The position numbers were made by a program, and so were the translations under genes. From positions 8,122,001 through 8,186,000 of the forward strand of contig NZ_CP133771.1 of assembly GCF_031348265.1 (NCBI RefSeq): a stretch of 64,000 nucleotides of DNA, written 5' to 3'. Shown piece by piece: positions 9,353 to 18,189 of the stretch. The stretch comes from Streptomyces collinus (GTDB lineage: Bacteria > Actinomycetota > Actinomycetes > Streptomycetales > Streptomycetaceae). The first letter of the stretch is position 1. The number at the start of each line of letters is the position of its first letter. The notes beneath the pieces are model-generated. The model was given only the letters and a program-made list of their open reading frames with translations, ran no database searches and was not told the origin of the DNA.

Positions 9353-11071
9353 ATGACGGGGCCGGAGCCTACGGAGTCCGTTCACGGGCTGTCCGTGCCG
9401 ACAGCGTCCGTCGTGCTGGCCGGGACCCTGGAAGCCATCGGCACGGGCGCCTACGTCGTGGACGAGCAGGGCTGCATCATCGCCACGAACACCCGCGCCG
9501 AGCAGCTCCTGGGCCGGTCCGCCGACGACCTGCTCGGGCATGACGCGCACGATCTGCTGCACCGCGGCCCGGACGGGCAGCCCCTGCCGCGGACCCAGTG
9601 CGCCATGCGGCAGGCCTTCCACGCCGGGCGCACGGCCCAGGCCGACGAGGACTGGTTCGCCTGCGGCGACGGCACCCTGCTGCCCATCTCCTGGCTGATC
9701 ACGCCGTACGACGTCGGGGGCCGGCAGGCCGGCACGCTCGTCGTCTTCCACACACCCCACCACCCGCAGGCCACGGACCCGCGGCCGGAACCGGCGGCCC
9801 AGCCCCTGTCGGAGCTGCACCGGCTGGCGCTGCTGGCCGAGACGACCGCGCAGCTGACGTCCACGCTCGACGTCGACGAGGCGCTGCGCCGGCTGGTGAC
9901 CCTGGTCCTGCCCCGCCTCGCGGACTGGGCGGTCATCGACCTGATCACCGAGCGCGACGAGGTGTGGCGCACCGTCGTCGTCCACTCCGACGGTGACACG
10001 CTCACGCACCACGAGGATCTGCAGGGGCCGATGCCGCCGATCCCGGAGGAGTCCCCGATGCCCCTGTCCAGGGCCCTGCGCGGGGTCGCCTCCAACCTGG
10101 CCGGCCCGCAGACCTACCAAGGGCCGCCGGACTCCGGCATCGCGGTCGAGCAGCGCCGCCTCTTCGACGCCACGGGGATGCGCTCCGCGGCCATCGCGCC
10201 CATCCGCAGCACCCGTGCCGTCCTGGGAGCGCTTACCCTGGGCCGCGACGAGAACCAGGCGCCCTTCACGCCCGTGGACCTCCCCCTCATCGAGGACATC
10301 GCACGCCGGGCCGGCCTCGCCCTGGACAATGCCCGCCTCTACCAGCGCCAGCGCAAGGTCGCCGAGACCATGCAGAACCATCTGCTGCCGCAGATGCCGG
10401 GCGTCTCGGGCCTGCAGATGACCGTCCGCTACCTGCCCGCACCGGACGCCTCACAGGTCGGCGGGGACTGGTACGACGCCTTCCCCTTGTCGGACGCGTC
10501 CACCGCCCTCGCCATCGGGGACGTCGTCGGCCACGACCTGGAGGCGGCGGCCGGCATGGCGCAGGTCCGCAACATGCTCCGCGCCTACGCCTGGTCCCAG
10601 CACGAACCGCCCAGCCGCATCGTCGAACGGCTCGACGAGGCGATCCAGCACATCACCGACGTCACCATGGCCACGACGATCTTCGCCCGGGTCGAACCGG
10701 CCGAGGACGGCCACTGGCAGCTGTCCTGGACCAACGCCGGCCACCCGCCGCCGCTGCTGATCAGCCACGACGGCCTGGCCCACTACCTCACCGAGGGCCA
10801 CGGCATACTCCTGGGCACCCAGACCGGCACCCGCCGCCCGGACGCAACCGTGCAGTTGCCGCCCGGCTCCACCCTGGTGCTGTACACGGACGGCCTCGTC
10901 GAAGCGCCCCGCCGCTCCCTCGACGAAGGACTCGAACGTCTGCGTCAGCACGCCGCCGCCCTCGCCCACCGCCCCCTCTCCTCGTTCACCGACCAGCTCC
11001 TGCGCCGCGTCCGCCCCTCCGGCAACGACGACGACGTCGCCCTCCTGGCCGTACGCGTGCCCGGGCGCTGA
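9353..11071 (+). CDS. PAS-GAF-PP2C (SpoIIE/RsbU-type) protein phosphatase
   Basis: 572 residues. A PAS domain (about 20-130, 'GTGAYVVDEQGCIIATN'), a GAF domain (about 150-325, 'LADWAVIDLITERDEVW'), then a SpoIIE-type PP2C catalytic domain (about 345-570). The last carries the metal-binding blocks 'VGGDWYDAF', 'AIGDVVGHDLEAA' and 'NDDDVALLAVR'. Proteins of this layout dephosphorylate STAS anti-anti-sigma factors and so release partner-switching sigma factors. No STAS or anti-sigma kinase gene is adjacent, so the target is elsewhere, possibly the STAS protein at 25114-25446. The start at 9353 (ATG) follows 'GGGAGGCCGCG'. Confidence 0.88.
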   Translation: MTGPEPTESVHGLSVPTASVVLAGTLEAIGTGAYVVDEQGCIIATNTRAEQLLGRSADDLLGHDAHDLLHRGPDGQPLPRTQCAMRQAFHAGRTAQADEDWFACGDGTLLPISWLITPYDVGGRQAGTLVVFHTPHHPQATDPRPEPAAQPLSELHRLALLAETTAQLTSTLDVDEALRRLVTLVLPRLADWAVIDLITERDEVWRTVVVHSDGDTLTHHEDLQGPMPPIPEESPMPLSRALRGVASNLAGPQTYQGPPDSGIAVEQRRLFDATGMRSAAIAPIRSTRAVLGALTLGRDENQAPFTPVDLPLIEDIARRAGLALDNARLYQRQRKVAETMQNHLLPQMPGVSGLQMTVRYLPAPDASQVGGDWYDAFPLSDASTALAIGDVVGHDLEAAAGMAQVRNMLRAYAWSQHEPPSRIVERLDEAIQHITDVTMATTIFARVEPAEDGHWQLSWTNAGHPPPLLISHDGLAHYLTEGHGILLGTQTGTRRPDATVQLPPGSTLVLYTDGLVEAPRRSLDEGLERLRQHAAALAHRPLSSFTDQLLRRVRPSGNDDDVALLAVRVPGR

Positions 11072-11102
11072 ACCGGAGCCGGCGACACACGGGCGCCGGA
11101 CC

Positions 11103-11579
11103 TCATCCGCCCGGGGTGCCCGGCGCTGCGCTGCCCACGCCCTCGCGGTGCTCGCGCACCGCGATCCGGGCCAGCTTCGTCAGCATCATGCCGTTGCGGA
11201 TCGAGACGACGTGGTCCACCGGGAGGCCGTGCATCCGGATGCCGTGGCCCCGCAGCGGATGCCAGTCGAGGACGAAGAGGGTGTTCTCGCCCCAGGGGAT
11301 CAGGTTCATGGCGATGCGGGCCGCGCCGAAGGGGTCCGCCCTGGCTTCCAGTTCCAGACGCCGCTGCGGCTCGCAGATGCGGACGACGCAGGTGTCGTCG
11401 AGGACCAACGGGCCGAGCCCGACGCGGACTTGCAGTCGCGCGCCCACCTCGGGCCAGTGCGGGTCGGCGGCGGTGACCTGTTGCGTGCCGGAGACCCATT
11501 CCCCGTAGCGATGGCCGTCGGACAGCAGGTCCCAGACCTCGGACGGCGAGCTGAGGATCAACCGGCGGTTCCGGGCCAC
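11103..11579 (-). CDS. SRPBCC-fold (polyketide cyclase/dehydrase-like) protein
   Basis: 158 residues from the GTG at 11579, which follows AAGGAG by 10 nt; a TTG at 11606 is the alternative. The sequence shows the START/SRPBCC layout: 'LILSSPSEVWDLLSDGHRYGEWV' at the N-terminus, a central beta sheet ending in 'LFVLDWHPLRGHG', and a long C-terminal helix ('MLTKLARIAVREHREG'). Such proteins bind hydrophobic ligands; function here is unknown. It is convergent with the phosphatase gene, and no partner suggests a pathway. Confidence 0.72.
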   Translation of the reverse strand: MARNRRLILSSPSEVWDLLSDGHRYGEWVSGTQQVTAADPHWPEVGARLQVRVGLGPLVLDDTCVVRICEPQRRLELEARADPFGAARIAMNLIPWGENTLFVLDWHPLRGHGIRMHGLPVDHVVSIRNGMMLTKLARIAVREHREGVGSAAPGTPGG

Positions 11580-11748
11580 ACCGACCACGCTCCTTCGCTC
11601 CGTCAAGCCGGCGCCCGCGCACGAGACCGCCGGGCGCGGAACATCTCCTCGACCCTGGGCGGGCCGCCCGGCTCCGGCACCCGGAGCCGGCCCGGTCCGC
11701 CGCGGAATTCGCTGGTGACGGGCGACGGGCCGCGCTCATACTGACGCG

Positions 11749-12279
11749 GTGGATCCAGTGACTCTTGAGACCGGGCGTCTGGTGCTGAGGCCCTTCGGGC
11801 CGGGCGACGCGGACGCGGTGTACGACGCCTGCCAGGACAAGGACATCCAGTTCTACACACCGGTGCCCGTGCCCTTCGGACGGCAGGACGCCGAGAAGCG
11901 GGTCCGCGAGGAGTGGCCCCAGGGCTGGGCCGGCGACGACAACTACATCCTCGGAGCGTTCCGCAAGGACACCTCGGCCCTCGTCGGCTCCTACTGCCTC
12001 ACCAGAGTGAGCCGGGGCGTCTACGAACTCGGCTACTGGGCCGTCAAGGAGCAGCGGGGCCGGGGCTATACGGTCGAGGCCGCGCGGGCGCTCTGCGACT
12101 GGGGGTGGGCCACGCTCGACGTCCACCGCATCGAGTGGTGGGCCATGACCGGGAACACCGGCTCGCGTGCCGTGGCGGAGCGGCTCGGGTTCACCGTCGA
12201 AGGGACGCTGCGCAACCGCGGCATCGCCAACGACGGCAAACCCCACGACTGGTGGGTCGGCGCACTGGTGAGGCCCTGA
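11749..12279 (+). CDS. GNAT N-acetyltransferase, RimJ/RimL type
   Basis: 176 residues starting with GTG. It has the family opening 'LETGRLVLRPFGPGDADAVY', the acetyl-CoA pyrophosphate-binding loop 'EQRGRGYTVEAARALCDWGW', and the C-terminal 'NTGSRAVAERLGFTVEGTLR'. RimJ/L-like enzymes acetylate protein N-termini or small amines; the substrate is not predictable. The next gene starts 2 nt after its stop, so the two are probably co-transcribed. No ribosome binding site is obvious, so a leaderless message is possible. Confidence 0.85.
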   Translation: MDPVTLETGRLVLRPFGPGDADAVYDACQDKDIQFYTPVPVPFGRQDAEKRVREEWPQGWAGDDNYILGAFRKDTSALVGSYCLTRVSRGVYELGYWAVKEQRGRGYTVEAARALCDWGWATLDVHRIEWWAMTGNTGSRAVAERLGFTVEGTLRNRGIANDGKPHDWWVGALVRP

Positions 12280-12280
12280 C

Positions 12281-12793
12281 GTGGAGCGTGCGAGAAGAGG
12301 GGGCACGGCGGGGCGCGGGGTGAGAGTGGGCCTGCTCATGGCGTGCGTTCCGGGCATCCCATGGGCCGCTCTCGCTCTGGGGGTGGCCCTGGTGGAGTTC
12401 CTCCGGGGAGGGGACACCGAACTCGCCGCCCGCGACGTGCGCTACGGCGTGCTGCTCACCGGGGGAAGCCTGCTGGCCGGTGTCCTGATGGGCCTGATCC
12501 TCGCCGGGGGACTGGTCCTCGCGTCGCGTGTCCTCACCCGCCCGTGGGCGCTCACCCTCACGGGAGCGGTGCTCGGCGCGCTCGTGTTCCCCGCCGAGTT
12601 CCTTGTCGTCGCGATCGGCACGGACGGGGCCGTCGCCCAGCTCGGCACGACCTTCCTCGCATGGCCGTTCATGACGGCGGTGGCGGCCGCGCACAGCACG
12701 GACATCGTGGGCCGCACCCGCCGCCGCACCTGGCTGTGGGCGTCGGGACCGGCACCGGGGGAGAGGCCGTCGCCGGTTTCCGGCAGTGCCTGA
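12281..12793 (+). CDS. Small integral membrane protein of unknown function
   Basis: 170 residues beginning GTG directly after the acetyltransferase stop. Hydropathy by eye gives four membrane segments: about residues 17-38, 56-80 ('GVLLTGGSLLAGVLMGLILAG'), 92-112 and 122-140. The C-terminal tail is basic then Pro-rich. I recognise no family. The two-gene arrangement suggests shared expression with the upstream acetyltransferase but gives no function. Confidence 0.6.
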   Translation: MERARRGGTAGRGVRVGLLMACVPGIPWAALALGVALVEFLRGGDTELAARDVRYGVLLTGGSLLAGVLMGLILAGGLVLASRVLTRPWALTLTGAVLGALVFPAEFLVVAIGTDGAVAQLGTTFLAWPFMTAVAAAHSTDIVGRTRRRTWLWASGPAPGERPSPVSGSA

Positions 12794-12816
12794 ACACCGC
12801 CACCGTCCCTCGTACG

Positions 12817-13362
12817 ATGGCCCGCGTGATGGTGGGGACCGAACACACCCGGCTGGTGCTGCTGCGGGGCAACAGCGCGGCGGGGAAGTCGTCCGTCGCG
12901 GCCGGGGTGCGGGAGCGCTTCGGCCGTGGGCTGGCACTGGTCGGACAGGACAATCTGCGCCGCGTCGTGCTGCGGGAGAGGGACCGGCCCGGCGCGGCGA
13001 ACATCGGCCTGATCGACCTGACGGCCCGTTACGCCCTCGATGCCGGGTACCACGTCGTCGTCGAGGGGCTCCTGTACGCCGACCGCTACGGCGAGATGCT
13101 CGCCCGGCTGCGGGCCGACCACCGGGGGCCGACCCACGCGTACTACCTGCACGTGCCGTTCGAGCAGACCCTCCTGCGCCACGCCACCAAGCCGATCGCG
13201 AACGAGCTCGGCGAGGCCGAACTGCGTGACTGGTACCGGGAGCTGGACCTGCTGCCCGGCGGCACCGAGACCGTCATCGGCCCCGACAGCACGCTGCGGG
13301 AGACCGTCGACCGCATCATGCTCGACACCGGTCTGGCCGGACTGCCCGCGCTCGACCTCTGA
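12817..13362 (+). CDS. P-loop small-molecule kinase (zeta-toxin/AAA-like)
   Basis: 181 residues. A Walker A motif lies near the start ('LLRGNSAAGKSSVA'), with 'LVGQDNLRRVVLRE' and 'YHVVVEGLLYADRYGEM' downstream, and a C-terminal lid/basic region ('LLRHATKPIANELGE'). This resembles bacterial zeta-toxin or phosphotransferase-like kinases that phosphorylate nucleotides, sugars or drugs. There is no partner antitoxin gene, so a toxin role is not supported. Three in-frame starts (ATG 12817, GTG 12826, ATG 12829) are possible and no Shine-Dalgarno decides. Confidence 0.7.
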   Translation: MARVMVGTEHTRLVLLRGNSAAGKSSVAAGVRERFGRGLALVGQDNLRRVVLRERDRPGAANIGLIDLTARYALDAGYHVVVEGLLYADRYGEMLARLRADHRGPTHAYYLHVPFEQTLLRHATKPIANELGEAELRDWYRELDLLPGGTETVIGPDSTLRETVDRIMLDTGLAGLPALDL

Positions 13363-13538
13363 TCCGGCGCGCGCTCCGCCGCCGCGCGGCCCCGGGGGCT
13401 CACCCGTCCGTACGCGCCGGAGAGGGCGTGAACAGCGCGCCGCGGTGAGGATGGACGGTGCCGGGCGCCCGCGTCGGCAGCTCGGTGCTGCCTGACGCGA
13501 CGCGCGGCGGTCGCTGCCCGTACGCGCGAGGGAGAGGT

Positions 13539-14726
13539 ATGACCGAGACCGACGAGGCCGGGGCCTTCTCCGCCGGGACCGCATGGCCCTCGGCGCACCG
13601 CGATCCGAGTACCGGCATGGTCGACCTCCGGCGCGTCGGGGCGCACCCGGACCACTGGTACCCGGTCGCACTGTCGAAGAACGTGCGCAGCACGCGGACG
13701 TTCGCGACATCGTTCGCCGGCGAGCGCATCGCGCTCTACCGCGGGGAGAGCGGCACCGTGTACGCGCTGGAGGACCGGTGCGCACACCGTCAGGTGCCGC
13801 TGAGCATGGGCGTCGTGGAGGGCGAGGCACTGCGCTGCTGCTACCACGCGTGGGCCTACCGGGGCGACGGCCGCATCTCGCAGATCCCCTACCTCTCCAA
13901 GGGCGACGGCCGGCCGCCGCGCGGCGTGCGCGGCTACCCCGTCCGCGAGGCGTACGGCCTGGTGTTCGTGTTCCCCGGCGACCCGGACAAGGCCGCCGCC
14001 GCCCCGCTGCCCGACCTGCCGGCGTTCGGCTCGCCGCGGTACAGGACGATGACGTACTCCCGGACCGTGCGCTGCCACTACTCGTTCATGCACGAGAACC
14101 TCCTCGACATGAACCACCAGTTCTTCCACCGGGGCGTGGTGGGCAGACTCCGTCCCGAACTGCTCGACTCCCGGACCGACGAGCGGTCCGTGGAGGCCAG
14201 GTACCTGTTCAGCCACGCCGGGGGCAAACGGAACCGCGGGGCCAGCCTGCTGGCCTCCGAGGGCATCGGCGGCAGCGACTCCCGCGACGTCATGACGATC
14301 CGCACCGAGTACCCGTACCAGACCCTCGACCTGGTCCCGGAGAACACCGAACGGCCGGCCTTCCGGCTCTGGGCCGCCTATGTGCCCGAGGACGCCGAGC
14401 AGCGCAGATGTCACACGTTCGGCCTTCTCATGATCGAGAAGCCGCGGGTTCCCGGCGCTCTGCAACTGGCCTGGCCGCTCATCAGGCGTTTCACCGAGCG
14501 GGTGTTCGCCGAGGACCGGATGGCCGTCGAGGCCGAGCAGCGGGCCTGGGACGAGCAGGGCGAGGACCGCAACCGCGAGGTGTTCTCCCTGATCCTGGAC
14601 GTCCGGGAGGTGCTGCGCACCAACGGCGTCCCGATCCGCCCCCGGGCCGTCGCGTGCGGCGCCGCCTCGATGTGCGGCGGCCATGACCGCGGGCCGGTTC
14701 CGGGAGTGGACGCCGGCGCCCCCTGA
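13539..14726 (+). CDS. Orphan Rieske non-heme iron oxygenase
   Basis: 395 residues from ATG 13539, preceded by GGGAGAGG. The Rieske centre is C81-x-H83 and C100-x2-H103 ('DRCAHRQVPLSMG', 'RCCYHAWAY'). The mononuclear iron site is in 'HENLLDMNHQFFHRGV'. The C-terminal half contains the hydrophobic helix 'ALQLAWPLIRRFTERVFAED'. It is longer than VanA and looks closer to the pheophorbide-a-oxygenase-like/terpenoid-modifying branch, but this is judgement by eye. No ferredoxin or reductase gene is adjacent, so it must borrow electron donors. The substrate is unknown. Confidence 0.82.
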   Translation: MTETDEAGAFSAGTAWPSAHRDPSTGMVDLRRVGAHPDHWYPVALSKNVRSTRTFATSFAGERIALYRGESGTVYALEDRCAHRQVPLSMGVVEGEALRCCYHAWAYRGDGRISQIPYLSKGDGRPPRGVRGYPVREAYGLVFVFPGDPDKAAAAPLPDLPAFGSPRYRTMTYSRTVRCHYSFMHENLLDMNHQFFHRGVVGRLRPELLDSRTDERSVEARYLFSHAGGKRNRGASLLASEGIGGSDSRDVMTIRTEYPYQTLDLVPENTERPAFRLWAAYVPEDAEQRRCHTFGLLMIEKPRVPGALQLAWPLIRRFTERVFAEDRMAVEAEQRAWDEQGEDRNREVFSLILDVREVLRTNGVPIRPRAVACGAASMCGGHDRGPVPGVDAGAP

Positions 14727-14899
14727 GGGCCGACGCGGTCGCGGCGGCCCGCCACCGAGGCGCAGCCCGGGGGCACTGGCGCCGCACCCGGTCAGCGACT
14801 CCCCGAGCGTACGTTCCTGCTCGGTCATCGCCTCACTGGCCTCGCCTCGGGGCCGCGGCGGGCACCGCGTTCCCGGCCCGGCCGCGCCCTGTCGAGAAA

Positions 14900-14930
14900 G
14901 GCCCCGTCCGCAGCGGTCGCGGACGGGGCC
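14900..14930 (-). terminator. Rho-independent-type terminator after the MHS transporter gene
   Basis: A perfect 12-bp stem (GGCCCCGTCCGC / GCGGACGGGGCC) with a 7-nt loop, followed on the minus strand by CTTTCTC. It lies 12 nt beyond the transporter stop codon. It may also stop read-through from the convergent Rieske gene. Confidence 0.75.
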
Positions 14931-14941
14931 TCGCCCTCCGG

Positions 14942-16438
14942 TCAGAACTTGGGCTGCGGGGACTGCGCCCGGACCAGTTCCCGCGCCTCCGCCTCCGTCG
15001 CCACGGACGGCGGGGAACCGGCCAGCGGCTTGTTGGCGGTCTCGCGCATGCACAGCACGGCGATGACGCCGATGACCGCGGCGCCGGTGGCGTAGTACGC
15101 CGGCATGAGGGTCGAGTCGAAGGTGCTGATCAGGGCGGTGATCACCAGCGGTGTCGTACCGCCGAAGACCGAGGTGGCCAGGTTGTAGGCCACCGAGAGC
15201 GAGCCGTAGCGCACCTGCGTGGGGAATATCGCCGGGAGCGCCGCCGACATCGTGCCGAGCATCGGCAGCAGGGAGAGCCCCATCAGCAGCAGGCCCAGGG
15301 TGATGAGGACGACGTTGCCCTGCCTGATGAGCCAGAACGACGGCAGGGACAGGAACAGGAATCCGAGCATCCCCGTCATCAGCAGCGGCTTGCGCCCGAA
15401 GCGGTCCGAGAGCCGCCCGACCTGGTTGATGAGGAGCATCTGCACCACCATCACCACGACCAGGATCAGCAGGCCGTGGTTGGTGCCGTAGCCCAGCTCG
15501 TCGGACAGGTACGTCGGCATGTACGACAGCAGCATGTAGTCGGTGATGTTGTACGCCGCGACCAGCGCGAGGCACAGCAGCAGCGGCCGCCAGTACCGGG
15601 TGAAGATCTTGCCGAGGTCGGAGGCGGCCGAGGTCTCCACGGCGTCGGCGGCCTCGCTCGCCTTCGCCCGGCCGCCCTCCAGCTTCTGGAAGGCGGGCGT
15701 CTCGTCCAGCTTGAGCCGCAGGTAGAGCCCGATGAGGCCGAGCGGGGCCGCGACCAGGAACGGCACGCGCCAGCCCCACGACAGCATCTGGTCGTCGCTG
15801 AGGAGCGTTTGCAGGAGGACGACGAGGCCGGAGGCCCCGACGTAGCCGGCGAGCGTGCCGAGCTCCAGGAAGCTGCCGAAGAAGCCGCGCCGCTTGTCGG
15901 GCGCGTACTCGGCGATGAACGTCGAGGCGCCCCCGTACTCCCCGCCGGTCGAGAAGCCCTGCACCAGCCGGAAGAAGATCAGCAGGGCCGGGGCCCACAG
16001 ACCGATCGCGGCGTGCGAGGGGACCAGGCCGATGGCGAAGGTCCCCACCGCCATCATGATCATGGTGAGGGAGAGGATGCGCTTGCGCCCGACCTTGTCC
16101 CCGAGCGGTCCGAAGACCATGCCGCCCAAGGGGCGCACCAGGAAGGCCACGGCGAACGTCGCGAAGGACCCGAGCAGCTGGGCGGTGTCGTTGCCGGAGG
16201 GGAAGAAGACCCTTCCGATGGTCGACGCCAGATAGCTGTAGATGCCGAAGTCGTACCACTCCATGGCGTTGCCGAGGGCGGCGGCCTTGGTGGCGCGTTT
16301 GACCGCCGCGTCGTCGGTCACCGTGATGTCGCTGCGGCGCAGCTTCGGGTGACGGCGTTTCTCGATCGCCCGGAACAGCACCCGGTGTCGTCTCACAGCC
16401 GCGGGATCCACCGACTCGTCGTTGTCGGTCGCAGCCAT
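14942..16438 (-). CDS. MFS transporter, metabolite:H+ symporter (ProP-like)
   Basis: 498 residues, about 12 membrane segments after a roughly 50-residue charged N-terminal tail. The MHS subfamily signature 'AALGNAMEWYDFGIYSYLAS' begins near residue 54. Also present are 'LVRPLGGMVFGPLGDKVGRK', 'FFRLVQGFSTGGEYGGASTF' and 'LLINQVGRLSDRFGRKPLL'. Members import compatible solutes or organic acids (proline, betaine, ketoglutarate, shikimate) with protons. The start at 16438 follows GAAAGGA by about 9 nt. Monocistronic, with a good terminator downstream. The substrate is not determinable. Confidence 0.87.
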   Translation of the reverse strand: MAATDNDESVDPAAVRRHRVLFRAIEKRRHPKLRRSDITVTDDAAVKRATKAAALGNAMEWYDFGIYSYLASTIGRVFFPSGNDTAQLLGSFATFAVAFLVRPLGGMVFGPLGDKVGRKRILSLTMIMMAVGTFAIGLVPSHAAIGLWAPALLIFFRLVQGFSTGGEYGGASTFIAEYAPDKRRGFFGSFLELGTLAGYVGASGLVVLLQTLLSDDQMLSWGWRVPFLVAAPLGLIGLYLRLKLDETPAFQKLEGGRAKASEAADAVETSAASDLGKIFTRYWRPLLLCLALVAAYNITDYMLLSYMPTYLSDELGYGTNHGLLILVVVMVVQMLLINQVGRLSDRFGRKPLLMTGMLGFLFLSLPSFWLIRQGNVVLITLGLLLMGLSLLPMLGTMSAALPAIFPTQVRYGSLSVAYNLATSVFGGTTPLVITALISTFDSTLMPAYYATGAAVIGVIAVLCMRETANKPLAGSPPSVATEAEARELVRAQSPQPKF

Positions 16439-16671
16439 CACGTGGTTCCTTTCGCCGGTCGCAACTCCAAGCACAACGCCTGCACAGATCTCGCGCGCTC
16501 AAACGATCCCCTTCGCGCGGCGCCCGGCCGACCACGCACCGTGACACACGGGTGCCCAGGGTGAGAGGCGGGTCGCCGCACCGCCCGGGAGGATCTCCGG
16601 GACGGGTGTGTGCCCGTGCCCCGGCGGGGGAACTTGACTCGCCGGGTGCGTGCCTGGTGAGAGGAGCCCAA

Positions 16672-18186
16672 GTGACAGCGTCGGCGGAGGGCGGCCGGAA
16701 CCAGGGCACGCAGCAGGACGGGTACGAGCCGGACCCGAAGCGGTGGCGGGCCCTGTGGGTCACGCTGGTGGCCGGCTTCATGAGCCTGCTGGACGTGTCG
16801 ATCGTGGCGGTCGCCCTGCCCACCATCCAGCAGGAGCTGCACGCCTCCGCGGCCGAGGTGCAGTGGGTGGTGTCCGGCTACGCCCTCTCCTTCGGCCTGG
16901 CCCTCGTCACCGCCGGCCGCCTCGGCGACGCCCTGGACCGGCGCCGCATCTTCCTCGTCGCCCTCAGCGGCTTCGTGCTGTGCAGCGCGGCCTGCGGAGC
17001 GGCCCCGAACATCACGCTGCTGGTGGTGGCCCGGCTCGCCCAGGGCCTGGCGGCCGGCTTCATGGCCCCGCAGAACTCCGCGCTCATCCAGCAGATGTTC
17101 CGGGGTGCCGAACGCGGCCGCGCCTTCGGCTTCTTCGGCGCCACCGTCGGCATCTCCTCCGGCATCGGCCCCCTCGCCGGCGGCCTGATCCTGGCGCTGG
17201 CCGACGGCGCCCAGGGCTGGCGGTGGATCTTCTACGTCAACGTCCCCATCGGCATCCTCGCGCTCCTCCTCGGACGCCGCCTGCTGCCCCGCACCCGGCG
17301 CTCCGGACGGGAACACGTCGACCTGCCCGGCGTCGCGCTCCTCGGCCTCGGGGTCCTCGCGCTCATGTACCCACTGGTGCAGGCGGAGACCGGCGGCCTC
17401 GTCCGGCTGTGGTGGATGTTCCCGGCCGGCGCCGCGCTCCTGTTCGTCTTCACCCGCCGGCAGCGCCGCCTCGTGGACCGCGGTACCCAGCCGCTGCTCG
17501 ACCCGCGCCTGTTCACCACCGTGCGCGGATACGCCGTCGGCGCGGGCGTCGGCACGCTCTACTTCATCGGCTTCAGCGGCGTCTGGCTGGTCTTCGCCCT
17601 CTTCTACCAGCGCGGCCTCGGCTTCTCCCCGCTCGAATCCGGCCTCGCCGTGACGCCCTTCGCCCTCGGCTCGGCGTTCGCGGCCGCCGTCTCGGGCCGG
17701 CTGGTGGACCGGCTGGGCCGGCTGCTCACGGTGGGCGGGCTCACGGGCGTGATCCTCGGCCTGGGCGGCGCCGCGCTGCTGCTGCGCTTCGCGCCCCTCG
17801 ACATCGCGCCCTGGATCGCCGCCCCGGTCCTGTTCCTCGGCGGCGTCGGCGGCGGATGCGTGATCTCCCCCAACATCACCATGACGCTGCGCGACGTGCC
17901 CGTGCACATGGCGGGAGCGGCGGGCGGCGCCCTGCAGACCGGGCAGCGGCTCGGCGCCGCGGTGGGCACCGCCGCCCTGCCCGGCCTCTACTACCTGGTG
18001 CTCGGCAGCAGGAGCGACGACTACCGCGGTGCCCTCTTCCTCGCGATGGTCGCCGGGCTCGTCGGCATGGCCGCGTCCCTGGCTCTCGCGGCGTACGACT
18101 GGCGGCGCGACCGGCGGGCCGGGGAGCAGCACCGCGCCTGCCCGGACGACATCGCCCACAGCCCCGTGCACGCCCGGCAGACCTGA
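16672..18186 (+). CDS. MFS drug exporter, DHA2 (14-TM, EmrB/QacA) type
   Basis: 504 residues from GTG 16672, preceded by AGAGGAG. Features of 14-segment antiporters are 'SLLDVSIVAVALPTIQQELH' (motif D1), 'GYALSFGLALVTAGRLGDAL' with 'DRRR' (motif A), and 'ISSGIGPLAGGLIL' (motif C). It should export toxic organic compounds in exchange for protons. No regulator lies immediately next to it; the gene is divergent from the MHS transporter and convergent with the following membrane protein. The drug is unknown. Confidence 0.87.
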   Translation: MTASAEGGRNQGTQQDGYEPDPKRWRALWVTLVAGFMSLLDVSIVAVALPTIQQELHASAAEVQWVVSGYALSFGLALVTAGRLGDALDRRRIFLVALSGFVLCSAACGAAPNITLLVVARLAQGLAAGFMAPQNSALIQQMFRGAERGRAFGFFGATVGISSGIGPLAGGLILALADGAQGWRWIFYVNVPIGILALLLGRRLLPRTRRSGREHVDLPGVALLGLGVLALMYPLVQAETGGLVRLWWMFPAGAALLFVFTRRQRRLVDRGTQPLLDPRLFTTVRGYAVGAGVGTLYFIGFSGVWLVFALFYQRGLGFSPLESGLAVTPFALGSAFAAAVSGRLVDRLGRLLTVGGLTGVILGLGGAALLLRFAPLDIAPWIAAPVLFLGGVGGGCVISPNITMTLRDVPVHMAGAAGGALQTGQRLGAAVGTAALPGLYYLVLGSRSDDYRGALFLAMVAGLVGMAASLALAAYDWRRDRRAGEQHRACPDDIAHSPVHARQT

Positions 18187-18189
18187 GCG

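Noticed and set aside
11074..11102. Terminator after the PAS-GAF-PP2C gene (CCGGCG/CGCCGG)
   Set aside because: Only a 6-bp stem, no T-run; too weak to list.
12817..13362. Toxin of a zeta-type toxin-antitoxin pair
   Set aside because: The Walker A kinase is present but no small antitoxin gene is next to it; the upstream small gene encodes a membrane protein.
13143..16826. Open frame of over 1,200 codons on the minus strand
   Set aside because: It runs antisense through the Rieske gene and out of frame through the MHS transporter. It is an effect of third-position GC bias and has no family signature.
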